64,000 nt of DNA, taken from positions 11,328,326-11,392,325 of the forward strand of contig OY282609.1 in NCBI GenBank assembly GCA_958298945.1, in the 5' to 3' direction. The notes below the pieces were generated by a model. That model had not been told where the DNA came from. It saw nothing but the letters and a program-made list of their open reading frames with translations, and made no database searches. Of this stretch, positions 11,523 through 23,700 are shown piece by piece. The position numbers and the translations under genes are program-made. The stretch is from Atherix ibis. Lineage: Eukaryota; Arthropoda; Insecta; Diptera; Athericidae. Position 1 is the first letter of the stretch. Each line of letters opens with the position of its first letter.

Positions 11523-14500
11523 TATTAATGCATTTTTATAATTTAACTTCAGTAAATTTTAAGATTATTTTATATATTTAAAATGTTTTCATATTTATTT
11601 AGTTTCTGCAGCTATTATTTTTCAATTGAACAAACACTCAATAATTTAGCATGTGATCATTTATCTTTTTGATGAAAAATAAATTAAATTAAAAAAAATA
11701 CACAAAAGTATATATATGAAAAGTAGACTAGGAAGAGGAAATTTAATCCAAATAAAATTCATTACGAGAGTTAATTGTTTTTCGACAATAAAATACGTTA
11801 AATAATTGATTCAACTATAAAAAATAATTAGAAATGGATTAAATTGATTGAAATAAAAAAAAACACATACATAGGTGTATTAAAATAGTGACATCTGCAA
11901 AATAAAATTTATTTATTTAAAACAAAAAAGCTAAAGTACGACTAGTTTATTTTTCTGTAATTTAATTCTTTAAACTTTAAATAAATGAATTTTCAAAACA
12001 GACATCTTTTCAGTTTGGTTTATGCTATGAAGTACAATTTTCCTTGTATCTTTTGCATCTATATATTTTGAATACATGCAAAGATACACATCTCTTAACT
12101 TTTGCATCTACATATTTTGAAAAGTTTCATATAATTTTTTTTGTTTTGTTATTTATTAGATACTAGAATTGACTTATATAGTAAATATTTAAATTTGCCA
12201 TACTCGAACTTTTGCATGTTTCTTCATACACATACACATATATCAATATACACATTTAAATGGATGTTCTTGTATATGTTCGTATCTAAATATATGAGTG
12301 TATAAATATAATCTAATATTTTGTAGTTGCATTTCAAAATACAAGATTTTAAATTTTTCTATTGTAGTTTATATGTATATCAAAATTTGTTTATAAGCTG
12401 CTCGAATATAGGAAAATTCTAAAATCGGTTCCAATTTCAAAATATTTTTATTTATCTTAAGTATTTATACATTTGTTTTCATATATTATTATTTTTTTTT
12501 GCAAGCAAACATAGTAAATTTCGAATCTAGAAAAGTTTTGAATTTTTTTTTGTCAAATTTATTTTTTTCTTTTATCAAGATAATAAGATAAAAGCAAGGA
12601 CATTCATTTTATAGAATACTATATGAACTATTTAAAATCTTCCTTTCCCGATTTGAGATCTTTTGTATGGATACGTGGATTTTTGAAAAATCTTCCTTTC
12701 AAAAAATATTTATGTAGTAGATAAAAATGGATTCATTGAAAATGATAATATTCTATTAATTTAATCTTATAACATATATTGTAGTAGATTTTGTTTTTTA
12801 GGTAGTTTTTATTTCTTCAAAAATAAATCCTTTTTTAAAGTGAAAAAATAAATGGATTTATTGGAGAGAGTGGGGGAGTTATTTTTATAAAACCTTTAAA
12901 ACTAGTATAAGTAAATTTAGATAAATTGCTCACTTAATAAATTATAATAAATCTCTTAACGAATATATTTCTCATAGTTTTGTTTGAAAAAATTAAACAT
13001 GTATAGATAACGGTTTTTGTTTTTAAGAAAAATCTTTAAAAACGGTTTTTGGGACCCTTTATTTTATATGCATGCAATTTAAAGCGGAACTGAATAGTTA
13101 AGAAAACAGACAGTATATAATGTATAAACACTATATTTTTTATAAGTAAATACATATTTTGTGCCAATTTTAATTTAGTCTTTTTCGAAAATGTATATAA
13201 ATAAGTTTGTAGTTCCCCGAAAACTGATGGAAAGAGTTCAATTTTTCGTCCATTAGTTAAGAAAGTTAAATAAATAATATACAAAAGGAACCCCAAAAAG
13301 AGTTAACCAGTTCGTAAATGCAGAATAGGTACGAGCACATAGTGTTAGTAATTTCGTCGGTTCGGTAAGGTAGTTGCTGTATACAATTTTATGACAATAT
13401 AATGATCACCTTTGTTTGTCCTTAAAAGGTTCGAGTACTAATATCCTAGCTATAAATTTTACTAGGTCTATAGAAGTAAACAAATAGGCATATACGCACG
13501 CACAACGGTTAGCTTTGTACGTTTTGTGCTTGACTAAGTTCCAATTTTCATATAAGATGGAGTTGCATGGATAAAATTGAGGAGAAAAGATACCTAAATA
13601 GATCGTTTAGCACACGGTAGAAATATTCAAACTTGGGCATACTAAATTCATTCTTGTATATCAGTATTTTACTGTATATGGAAATGGTCCTTTTACTAAC
13701 TTTAGTGCTACATTTGTAACAGTTCAAGCTGAAATTTTAATAGATTTTTGGCTGTGAATATTGATAGAAAATAGTCTTTGTACACAACAAAAACTTTATG
13801 TAATTGTATCTTTCCATGCATTGGAATGAGTGATTTTAATTATATTTTCTATGAATAATACATTGCTGTTGATCATATGTACATATTAGGGAGTAACTCC
13901 AATATGGTTGCTATAAGAGTAATTAACAACTGAAATAGTCTCATATCTTCCAATTACCATTTTATAAGAAAAGTTCTCATTATCTTGGATTAGTTTCATC
14001 GAAAAGTTAAATACATTTCTATAAAAAAAATTATATTATAAATTTCAATAATATGCTAATATATTTTTGCATATAAGAAATTGATTAAAATATGTAATAA
14101 ATTGTATCAATTAATTTATACACTATTGATGTGGTATTATTATTTTTATGCAATATAATTTTGAATAGTCAACAAAATTAAATACTTAATATTGGGATTT
14201 TTGTTGTTGATTGAATATCAATACATTTAAATAAAATCCAATAATGGAGCACTTGCGTAACATTTTTTAGATAGACATGCAATATAAATATTAAACATTT
14301 ATCCAGTTAGTGCGTTGGAAAGTAAAATTAATTGAAATATAACTGAAAATTAGATTTTAAATTATTATATTGTATAAATATAACCATAATATAAGAATTA
14401 TTATAAAAGTCTAAAGATCGCCACAGGACATTTTGCAGGACTCGAACTTTTTGAGGTAATTTTTATAAATCGAACTTTTTTGAGGTAAGAAAGCATTCGT

Positions 14501-14729
14501 TTATAAATGCCATAAAGTTTATAGAGTTTCTATAAAAATCTAGTTTTTTGTGTATTCTTATAAGAACGACGTAAAATTGTAGGATCTTTGATGCAAGCTG
14601 ACATTAAAAATTATAAAAATTACGAGTTCTCAAATTTTTTGCGCGCAATTAATCAAAATTTTTTCCTGTTATATATCTTGTTAATACCACATATAGTTTA
14701 AAAAGAAATATTTAAGTTTTAGCCAAAAG
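11523..14729. other. no gene recognised; short direct repeat
   Basis: AT-rich sequence. A 20-odd-bp unit, cttttgcatctayatatttt, occurs twice at about 12050-12072 and 12099-12121. The minus-strand frame at 13036-13296 (86 codons) has no recognised motif. Nothing else supportable was seen. Confidence 0.45.
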
Positions 14730-14930
14730 AATTGGTATTATACTGCCAATTTGCTCAGAATCGTCCAATGATATATTCAGACCAAAATGCACACCAGACA
14801 GTAACATTTGGCGAATAAAATTTACTAATTGGCATATCCACCAAGCGAAAAATTAGCCTCTTGGCTCGCTCGTTACATATTTTCGATGTTGGAAGCCGTC
14901 TTCTTGTTTGAGTTAATAAATCTGCAATGA
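14730..14930 (-). pseudogene. Tc1/mariner-like transposase scrap
   Basis: Minus-strand translation gives EANFSLGGYAN followed by a decayed KCYCLVCILV. This corresponds to the family stretch EMHFHLGGYVNKQN...VTVWCALWSGG. It is a short fragment without borders. Confidence 0.5.
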
Positions 14931-16206
14931 AAAATGGAAAATTTTAATCTAATATAGCAGATATGTTAAATAATAGTTTATTGATGGTATTGTACTTTCC
15001 AAACTTTGAAATGGGTAACTCATCATAGAAGTTTCTCTTTTAAATCTGGATACTTTTATTTATCAGAAAGTTTCACTTTTTATGCAACTTTTCAAGATTT
15101 CAAATGGAGATTTTTTTTTAAATTTTACAAAAAAAAAATAAAGTTTAAAAACATATTTCATGACACGCAAAATTTTATCTGAAAAAGAATGCTAAAAAAT
15201 TTGAATAAATAACTAAAGGTTAAAGGGATACTATAGTGTATGTGTATATTGGTTTTTTGGTTTCAAAATATGAATCGAAAAATGCCTACCATAGCAAATT
15301 TTGTAAAATGGAAACTTATAAATTTTTGTAAGAGTAATTTAACTAAATGGGATTGCGCGTTGTGAATTGTCTGATATTTTTGATAGTATTTACTTAAAAT
15401 CCACTATCTATATTGTATATTATTGATTATATATTCTATGATATGAATAGATATAAGGTATGAAACTTTATACATACTCGTATTCGTATTTCAATACACA
15501 CTCGTATATACAATATTACAATATTTTCAACAATTTTAATACATTTTATAAATAATGTGTGTGGAAAGACAAAATTGCCTGTTGGCAAATCTTTACTAGG
15601 GCAAAGCTGTCGATCCATGAAACTTTCTTCTTACGTAAACAACTAGGCAGTAGAAGACCGGAAAAGCGTAAAAATTGCCTGCTTTCGTTGAATGAAAAAA
15701 TAATCTTAGATGAGGGTTTGCCTCCTATTTGTGTACTGTTTGAATAAATTTTTCCAAACGAAATTGAACTTGTATTGAGATTTAAGTTCTAGAGAATGTC
15801 GTGAATTTTAATCAAATTACTTATTTTGCTTGAGCAGAAAATTTATCGTTGTAGCATGTGCGTGTTTTGAGGAGTAATTGCACTCGAAAGCGATGTTAAC
15901 CCAACATTTTCTATTTTATTTTTGTTACTTGATAAGGATAAATAAAAAGTTGTTCTGCTCACACTACAAGTTGGCATATTAGTAGTATACAAATTTTGTT
16001 CGATTTTATTGAAATACTTTGTTTTTATTATTGTAAAAAGTTCATTTGCTTTGAATAACACCAAAAATATTGAATAATACAAATATTATGTAACTAAGCA
16101 ATTTGTGTCATATTTAAGTTATCAGTATTTAATTGCTTAAACTCAAACTTTTTTAATTGCTTATAACAAAATATATTTGAAAAAGCATTTGATAAATGTA
16201 TATGTA
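14931..16206. other. no gene recognised; GC-richer patch at 15560-15745
   Basis: Bases 15559-15747 carry a 62-codon open frame (MWKDKIACWQIF...) of more balanced composition than the surroundings. I recognise no family, and an old transposon or gene fragment is possible. The rest is AT-rich with no feature. Confidence 0.35.
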
Positions 16207-17130
16207 CAGGGGCAGTCTGAGAAGTGAGTGATAAATGAAATAAAGAAATAATTTATTCAACAAAAATTGATTTATTTTTTCAACATAGTCTTTTTTAACT
16301 CGATATACTTTGTGCAATGATATTCCAACTTCATTATACCATCTGTGTAGTAAAATTTACTAAACTCTATAAAATAAGGCCCAGTTTCGACTATAATTTC
16401 ACAATTAGATGCAAATTTCAAACTATTTCGTCATATTTGGAAACAGAGCAAAATTGCAGGGACCCATATCTAGAGAATAAAATATTGCAGGAAGTAATTC
16501 ATAATGTCATTACACTGATTTTTCTTTATCAAATGACCGTCGTTTTGACTTAACTTGGATTTCTAGTTCATAATCGTGAATTCATATTTCATTAATACTC
16601 GTAATTATGAAAAATTCATTTATATTACGTTAAATATCCAAGCAATCCATTAAAGTTATTACACGATCACATTCGCCGATTGCTTTCTTATACGCAAAAT
16701 TTCCTGTAAGATGTTGCACATTTTCTTTGAGGTATTTACAATATCGGGTATCTTATACATTTTCACTCAAAAGTCTTTTAATATAATATCATGGATTTTA
16801 TTAATCATTTTTTCGGTGGTGACCTCAATTCGTCCTGCGCTCAGCGTAATTTGAATTCGCACGACCACAAGAAAATTCAGTAAATCCCTCTTGGATCTTT
16901 CCATACGAGGGTGACGAGTATCCATAATAATTTGGTTTTCCGATTTTAAGCTTGATTTTTTGTTTGAAATGCACTTTTACTCATATTAGTAAGAACACAT
17001 AAACCTTGTTTGCATTCAATGGTTGTCAAAACTAAACTAACGAAAAAAAACCAAATGGTAATAAAAATATTGTTTTGCTGAGATCAGTTGTACTTCTTAC
17101 ATATGTCACTGACATATCAGACTGCCCTAG
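16207..17130 (-). mobile_element. Mariner relic with terminal inverted repeats
   Basis: The left end (caggggcagtctgagaagtg from 16207) and the reverse complement of the right end (ctagggcagtctgatatgtc ending 17130) match, and each is flanked by TA. The 924-bp body is transcribed on the minus strand. Its translation shows VTTEKMINKIHDIILKDF (mariner helix-turn-helix linker) at about 16830-16770, then LQEILRIRKQSAN, with many stops. It is a sister of 10765-11522, with the same orientation and related ends. Confidence 0.7.
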
Positions 17131-18546
17131 TATGTATGTACACATAATGAAGCTGAAAATATTTAATTATAAGTAGAAACTAAAAAAAATATGCTATATT
17201 TTTGTTTTTGCCCAATTTAAAAAGAAACATTTTAAGATTTTTCAATCTGATTTTTATAAATTGTATCTTTAATAATAGAAAGAAATATTAATCTTTTTAA
17301 CAGATTTGATTCTATTTTTTTTCTTTTATAAATAGGATTTACCCAATATTATACATTTTAATAATATCAATCTTCATCAAAAAATTGTCATCGTTTTTAA
17401 TACCTTCAGATTTTTTTAAAATTATCTTTCACGTTCATATTTTAGATACCCTTTATTATATTATTTGCTTTCCATTATAAATAACCCTCATTATATTTTC
17501 ATTATTTATCAACCAAAGTGACCTTTTTTATTCAGAATATTTCCCTGCATTCTATAAAGATCTTTCGAATATTTTTATGTAAGAGGTATTTTAAATATTA
17601 AAGTAATTTAAATAAAAATAAAAATAAAAATCTACATAAAAAATTAAAAAATTGTCAATGTTTATCGAAATCTTCGTTTAGTAAGAAATTAAAAGAAAAA
17701 TTTTCCGTTTACCATATTTTAGATTTTTGATGTAACTAAGCAATTTTTTTTCTATCTGATCATATAAAAAAAAAACATTTTATACACTCTATACAAGGAA
17801 CTATTAACTGTTTTATTAAATAATGGAAATTAATAGAAATCTGATATGCTGTGTTGTAGGAGTATAAGTAGAAAGAAATTAATCACTTTTTCAGTAAATT
17901 GCTGAAAACTTATATTATTTTAAATTGTAATATTTCTATTAGAGATTTATTTTCACTGTTTAAGTTTGTTCACTAAGCTTATCATTTTGAAAATTATATA
18001 TAACGAATACAAACTATATCATGATTTTCACAAGAATTACCTTGCTTTGAGTGAGTAGGGAAGATGAAGTGGCGATAAGGAGAATAATAGAAGGACACTT
18101 AAGAAACTTAAAAGCGTAAAATGGATACTTGGTTTTTTTTTGTAGAAGGACTTTTGAGTAGCTATTATTACAACCATTATTCTTATTCGCTCTATTAACT
18201 ACAATACATACAAGCATATTTTTGTTAAATATTTTTTCTTTTCACTGACGATTATGTGTCATCTCATTTGAAATTTTGCCTTCTTACATTTAAATAGACT
18301 TTTATTCTTTAAAATACGCTTAATGTTTTTGTTGATTATAATAATATCGATATATTATTGTACACTTGATTTTAAGCTGAAAAAAGTTTTATACAAAAAT
18401 TAATTTTTTTCTCAAAATACTAGCATTTTTTTTTATAAGCAAAAGACTAGTAGTGAAATTATTTCTTAAAATGAGCATACTTACGTTAATGATAAGAAAT
18501 AGTATATCTAGGGCACAAATTAAATTTTATTTTGGATATAAAATCC
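17131..18546. other. no gene recognised
   Basis: AT-rich sequence. The 67-codon minus frame at 18014-18217 has no motif. Confidence 0.45.
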
Positions 18547-18603
18547 ATATTATTTGTATAGAAACTAAATTTAATTTTGATTTAGTTTCTACACAAATAA
18601 TAT
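18547..18603. repeat. 24-bp-arm hairpin
   Basis: Arms 18547-18570 and 18580-18603 are reverse complements with one mismatch (23/24) around a 9-nt spacer. It lies just upstream of the non-LTR fragment. Confidence 0.8.
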
Positions 18604-18699
18604 TTTTATATTTATTAATTTGACTTATTTTGTTCCAACAATTTTATTATTTTTTAAAATAAATGTTCAAAATCTTACTTTTCTATACGAGACTATGAT

Positions 18700-19101
18700 A
18701 CATAGAGAACATACTATCCTAACAACACAGCACAAGGTAGAACTGCCATCTTCATTAGAAACGCCTTAAATGATTCCTTCCACTTACAAATGATCACACA
18801 ATCCCTACAGTCAGTATTTATTACCCTTTAATGTACATCCTTTACATTTAACGTTCTATCAGTTTATTACCCACCGAATAAAATATTTATAATAGCAAAA
18901 TGAGAGTCCTTTCTTAAATCAATTAGAGTATTCTTCATCGTGAGAAGAGATTAGAACATCAAGCACCCCCAATGGGGTTGCTGTGTTTCGAATCCCCGAT
19001 TAAAGATTCTTCAAGAAGTCCTCTGCTATACTATTTTCGAAGTCATAGCTTCATACCTATTGGCCTAGCAGTCCTAGAAAATTGTCTGATATCCTTAACT
19101 A
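18700..19101 (+). pseudogene. Non-LTR retroelement endonuclease, left half
   Basis: Plus-strand frames give GRTAIFIRNAL, FNVLSVYYPPN, NIKHPQWGC and YWPSSPRKLSDIL. These correspond to the APE-type endonuclease blocks of a non-LTR retroelement: GGTAI.IR, ..AVYCPP, the active-site (G)DFNAKHxxWG, and PTYWPxxPxKxPDILD. It has several stops and at least one frameshift, so it is old. The sequence is cut at 19101 by the TA target of mariner A and resumes at 20221. Confidence 0.75.
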
Positions 19102-20218
19102 CCACCTTGATCCCGGAACGATAGGAGTGTTGCGCTCCCATTTTTGTTAAGTTGGTACATCTGTTGTTGATATTCCCTCTAAATATTAGCGTCATAGCTT
19201 GACATTTACAAAAGTTACTCTCTGTGTGTGTTGGCGATTTTTTACAATTTTAGAAATGGATTTAAATTTGCAACAACGAACTTGTATTAAATTTTGCATA
19301 AAAAACGGATTTAATTGTGCGCGAATGTTGGAAATGCTGGAGAAGTGTTTCGGCAACGATTCTCTAAAACGGTCGTTTACCAGTACCACGAGCGGTTCAA
19401 AAGTGGTCGTGAGTCAATCGAAGATGAGGAACGCAGTGGCAAACCATCGACATCGAAAACCGACGAAAAAATTGATAAATTTCATGCAAAAAAGAGACCA
19501 TGTTGACGTCGCAAAAGACATGATTTGCGAGGCTGAATCCGATCCCACATTCATCAAAAGGATCATTACTGGAGACGAGACGTGGGTTTATAAGTACGAC
19601 ACGCAATCCAGACATCAGGCGTTCACCAAATGAGCCGAGACCAAAAACACCACGTCGTTTTCAGTCAAAAAAGAAGGCAATGCTCACGGTTTTCATGGAT
19701 TACAACGGTGTAGTGCATCATGAATTTATGCCAGAGGGCCGGACAGTAAACAAAGAGTATTATTTGGGCGTTATGAGACGTTTGCGTAAAGCAATTCGCC
19801 AAAAGAGACCAGAATTGTGGGCAGAGAACTCGTGGATTTTGCACCATGATAGCGCACCGTCGCACAGTGCCATCATTATTCGTAATTTTTTGACGAAAAA
19901 TGCAACAAATACCATCCAACAACCACCGAATTCACCTGATTTGGCGCCCTGTGACTTCTTTCTGTTCAATCGAGTTAAAAAACCATTACGGGGAACGCGT
20001 TTCAACAGCCGAGAGGAAGTAATGGAAAATCGAAGGAAGCACTGATGGACATACCGAAAACCGAATATAAAAAATGTTTCGAGGATTGGATCAAGCGCTG
20101 GTATAAGTGTGTTAAAGTCGATGGGGATTACTTTGAAGGGGACAATATAGATTTAGATGAATAAATTAAATATTTTTAATTTTCTGAATAAATTCCGGTA
20201 ACTTTTTGATCAAGGTGG
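19102..20218 (+). mobile_element. Mariner element A (decayed)
   Basis: It is flanked by TA on both sides (19100-19101 and 20219-20220). Terminal inverted repeats begin ccaccttgatc and end gatcaaggtgg; beyond this the left repeat lacks a few bases relative to the right (both continue ccgg). The 1117-bp body has one broken transposase on the plus strand. It inserted into an older non-LTR endonuclease fragment, whose reading resumes in frame on the far side. Confidence 0.88.
19256..20164 (+). pseudogene. Mariner A transposase, broken
   Basis: The start is taken at MDLNLQQRTCIKFC, the usual mariner N-terminus, with stop TAA at 20162-20164. Frames in order are: N-terminal helix-turn-helix; a shift at about 19330 to FRQRFSKTVVYQYHERFKSG...SGKPSTSKTDEKID; an internal deletion of about 80 residues removing the second helix-turn-helix and WVPHxL region; DVAKDM...IITGDETWVYKYD (first Asp); a stop/shift at about 19630; HHDSAPSH (second Asp); SPDLAPCDFFLF (third Asp, DD34D spacing); a shift near 20030; and the C-terminus FEDWIKRWYKCV...YFEGDNIDLDE. 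The catalytic aspartates survive but the protein cannot be made. Confidence 0.85.
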
Positions 20219-20220
20219 TA

Positions 20221-20480
20221 TATCATTACCATACCAATTAATTCCATTTATACTACCATAAATATATAGCTTGACCTGAATTCCTATTATTCTGCGTTTC
20301 TCCTTATATTAGACACATCTCCTGTTTAAAAACCATTCCTTTCTAGATTTAGAAGTGGGAAAGTTGATTGAGACATTTGTAACAGATTTATTTACAATGC
20401 AGCCTTAAGAACGAACAAGAAATATACTGTAAACGACGTAACTGTTTGCATGCAGAACTCAATCACTAACGTTGACATGA
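20221..20480 (+). pseudogene. Non-LTR endonuclease, right half
   Basis: If mariner A and one TA are removed, the frame at 19101 continues and gives LDLNSYYSAFLLILDTSPV. This lines up with the LSSDHxPVLLTL block at the C-terminal end of APE-type endonucleases, though the catalytic SDH is decayed (SYY). It is broken by stops. This continuity is the evidence that the mariner landed in an existing retroelement copy. Confidence 0.65.
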
Positions 20481-20519
20481 TTCACAATAAACCAACCATA
20501 CGAGAACATATGTAACTAT

Positions 20520-21000
20520 AATATACCACAATGTCATCTCTTTCAAAGTAATTTTTTTGAGCAGCTTTACGTCGGTAGAAGCGTTGTTTCCACTCTTCGT
20601 TACAGTGCTGTAAGACTTCAAACTAGAATCGCCTTTAGCTCCTCGGTTATATTCTTTTGGATGTTATTGAGAATACCAAGATGACGTGATGTTACTTGTT
20701 TGCTTTATCTTGAAAGGAAAAAATTAGACGGACTTTGATCAGGTAAATAAATGGGCTGAGAATTCGTAGGAGTCCTTTTTATGTTGATGCAGATGGTCGT
20801 ATGACAAATGGCGTTGTGATGGTTTTGCATCCAACTGTCTATAATGTCCGATCTGTCGCAAATAATTTTTGAGTACTTTAAGCACTAACTCATCAGTAAT
20901 TTTATATATTAATTGGTGATCTGGCTTCTCAACAGCTCTCACTCGTACCACATTTTCATGAGTTTTTTATATGATATTAAGTGTCTTCCTGAGGGAGATT
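20520..21000 (-). pseudogene. Mariner-type transposase 3' relic, minus strand
   Basis: Minus-strand frames give NSQPIYLPDQSPSNFFL (mariner block around the third catalytic Asp, here Asn), HLGILNNIQKNITEELKAI, and LQHCNEEWKQRFYRRKAAQKNYFE (mariner C-terminal W...R...YFEGD). The second-Asp segment appears near 20830 in decayed form. It differs from mariner A, B and C. The open frame at 20739-20951 is an out-of-frame shadow. No terminal repeats were found. Confidence 0.65.
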
Positions 21001-21170
21001 CATCTTCTACTACTTCAGAGGTATGCTTCTCATAGTCTCGTTTGACTTATGATTTTCTCATAAGTCAAACTCGCGGATTCACCAATCCTAAGATAAAATT
21101 TGATGGTACATCGTTGCTCCAAATTTCTCTGTTCCATATTTCACGACAAAAATATAATTTTTATTAAAAA

Positions 21171-21262
21171 TTAATACGTAAGCCCATCCTTAACGTATAG
21201 TATAAGTTTAACCATACGAGGTTAAACTTATACTACACGTTAAGGATGGGCTTACGTATTAA
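21171..21262. repeat. 43-bp-arm hairpin
   Basis: Left arm 21171-21213 and right arm 21220-21262 are reverse complements with a small interior mismatch near the middle, around a 6-nt loop (atacga). The stem core cccatccttaacg is GC-richer than the neighbourhood. The hairpin follows the minus-strand mariner relic. Confidence 0.9.
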
Positions 21263-22270
21263 ACTAGATAGATTGTTAGATCCCTAGTACTGCCAGATCG
21301 CTCTTAGCAATGCCCAGTCTCATTAAAATTTCTATCAAATTATTATAATTTTCATTCATTTTGTTTAATATAAATAAATAATTTTTTTATTATAAATTAT
21401 TAAATTTATTAACTTCTTTGATAATAATTTTTATTTTGAAAAGTTTCTATTTTACGTTATTGAAAAAAAATTTGTTTTATAAAAAGAAATTTTATATTCT
21501 CTTTAGATTAAATTAAATAGACGATAGTCGGTCTAGACGATGTCCTTTAATAAGATTCATGTACTTAACGATGTAATATCGTATATAATTTAAAAAAAGT
21601 CATTTAACTCTGTCATACGAAATAATAGAGTTTGCATGTTGTTTTTTCTATGGTTATGCAGAGAAAAAATTATATTCCAATCAACCATCAGTCAGTAACA
21701 CAATCAGAAATCTGAAGAAACGGAAAAAAATTACCAAATATAATGTATGAGTAAGTCTGATGTGAATAAGACTTATACTTGATATTGTTAGTATATGGTA
21801 AAACGTGACCTTTTTTCATTTTACCAAATTATCTATAGGATATTTTTATCCAATTTAGATAGATAACAGTATCACGTCAAGTTCTTAAATATGTGTTTTT
21901 ATGGTTCTAGAAAGCATGTTCTCAAAATATGCACCCATGTAAACATCTTATCCTTAGAGAAATAAACAATCTGCCTATATCAATGCTATAATTGAATATT
22001 CTTCATTTTATATATAATATATAAAAAAATATATTGGAAAATATAATACAATCGATACATTAATTAAATTGTAATTTGGTTTTGTAAATTATATTTTCTA
22101 AAATAAATATTTATCGATTTTATAGTTTGACAAAAATAGACCTACTATTTCATAATTGTATATTAATGTACATTCTCCAAGATAGTTTTTGTTTAAGTTA
22201 AAATTTGCCATATTATATTACACATTTGACGTTGTTGGACTTTTTCTTATAGAACTATGCAAAAAAAACG
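21263..22270. other. no gene recognised
   Basis: AT-rich sequence without motifs or clear repeat borders. Confidence 0.45.
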
Positions 22271-23700
22271 TGTTGACGCAGAAAATTGTCAATCTTTAGA
22301 GATTTTTTAAACCAACATTCCTCAAGTGAAGGTCGGATAACAGCCTTAAGTATTCTCAAAATGATGAAATCTTATAGCAATCATGTAAAGGGTTTTTTAA
22401 TAGATGTGATATATTTTCAAATGCACTATGTGGCCATATTTGTAATATCAAAATCTTGTGCTACTGTCAGTTGTATTCAGTAAGGTTTTCATGAAAAGAT
22501 CATGAACGAAGCGTGAAAATTATCCAATATTTTTATCATTTAATGGCTATTTTATTGCACTTTATTATTTACTTCTTACAATTTATGGTTATCATAATCG
22601 CCCTAGTGTGTTCGCTATTTATCGAATTGTGGAAATTTTTAAACGCATTCTTTTCTTACACAATATTCGCGTTCCAGTAAGACAAAGATCCGGTCTAAGT
22701 GCAAAGAATATTGCTGCCGTCCAGGCAAGTGTAGACAAAGATCCAAATTTGTGCATTTCAAGGCGTTCTCAACATTTGGGACTGTCTGCCACAACCACGT
22801 GACATATTTGACGATCGGATTTGTGCTTACATTTTTACAAAATTTTTATTATACAAGAATTGAAGCCGTTGGACAATCGCAAAAGCCATGAATTTGCTGA
22901 TTTTGCTTTGGAACAACTTAAAAATCGGTGCATTTTCTTTCCAGAAAATCATCTACTCAGATGAGGCGCATCTTTCTGGATCGGTGAAGAAACAAAATTG
23001 TCGTTAATGGGCTGCAGATTAAAAAATCCATAAATTATTCACGGGGAACCTTTACATTTTGAAAAAGTGAACGTTTGGTGTAGTTTATGGCACGGTGGTA
23101 TCATTGGTCATTATTTTTTTCAAAATGATTAAGAAATTGCCATTACTGTCAATGGTAAGCGGTACAGATAATGAACTTTTTCTAGACTGAATTGAATGAT
23201 ATTGATTTAACAAATATTTTATATATATTTGTATTTGATAATGAATTTGAAAAGTTGATAATGAACTTTTTCTAGACTGAATTGGATGATATTGATTTAA
23301 CAAATATTTTATTTTAAAAAAAGGTGCTACGTGCCACACAACCCATGCCACAATGAGTTTGCTTCAGAAAAAATTTGGCGATTCAATCATTTCAAAAAAT
23401 ACAGTTGTGACGTGAAAGAAGTAGTGATTTAACACCTTTGGACTTCTTGTGGGGTTATTTGAAATTATGGGTCTATATAAATAAATCAGCAACCATTAAT
23501 GCATTAAAATTGAATATTGAACTTCAAATGGTTGAAAGAAGGCTGGATTTATTGCATAATGTGGTCGAAAATTGCAACTATTATTTTTGGTTCTGTAAGC
23601 GAAGCAGAGGCAGCCATTCGAGTGATGTTATCTTCCTCACATAATTCCAATAATTCTTTTTTGTTTTATTTGAAAAAGAAAACAACATATTATTCTTATT
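22271..23700 (+). pseudogene. Tc1/mariner-like (QQDGATCHT type) long relic
   Basis: Plus-strand frames in order are: LNQHSSSEGRITALSIL (weak N-terminal match); KNIAAVQASVDKDPNLCISRRSQHLG (helix-turn-helix region); FQKIIYSDEAHLSGSVKKQNCR (first-Asp region SDEAHFWLNGYVNKQNCR); GATCHTTHATMSLLQKKFGDSIIS (second-Asp region, the Asp itself lost); and LLWGYLKLWVYINKSATINAL...HNVVENC...KRSRGSHSSDVIFLT (C-terminus). It is heavily frameshifted. A direct duplication with a 90-bp period lies between the first- and second-Asp regions. The best ends of the family are in 35711-36588. Confidence 0.7.
23167..23311 (+). repeat. Direct duplication, 90-bp offset
   Basis: About 54 bp starting gataatgaactttttctaga at 23167 recur at 23257 with one substitution. 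The duplication falls inside the transposase relic and replaces coding sequence expected before GATCHT. Confidence 0.85.

Noticed and set aside
12050..12121. Two spaced repeats as a possible CRISPR-like array
   Set aside because: There are only two imperfect units in eukaryotic AT-rich DNA; no regular spacers or cas genes are present.
19397..20005. Minus-strand open frames opposite mariner A
   Set aside because: They are mirror frames of transposase coding sequence.
20739..20951. 70-codon minus frame MVRVRAVEKPDHQLIYK... as a gene
   Set aside because: A neighbouring frame gives mariner motifs (SQPIYLPDQSP..FFL, NEEWKQRFYRRKAA..YFE), so this is an out-of-frame piece of a transposase relic.
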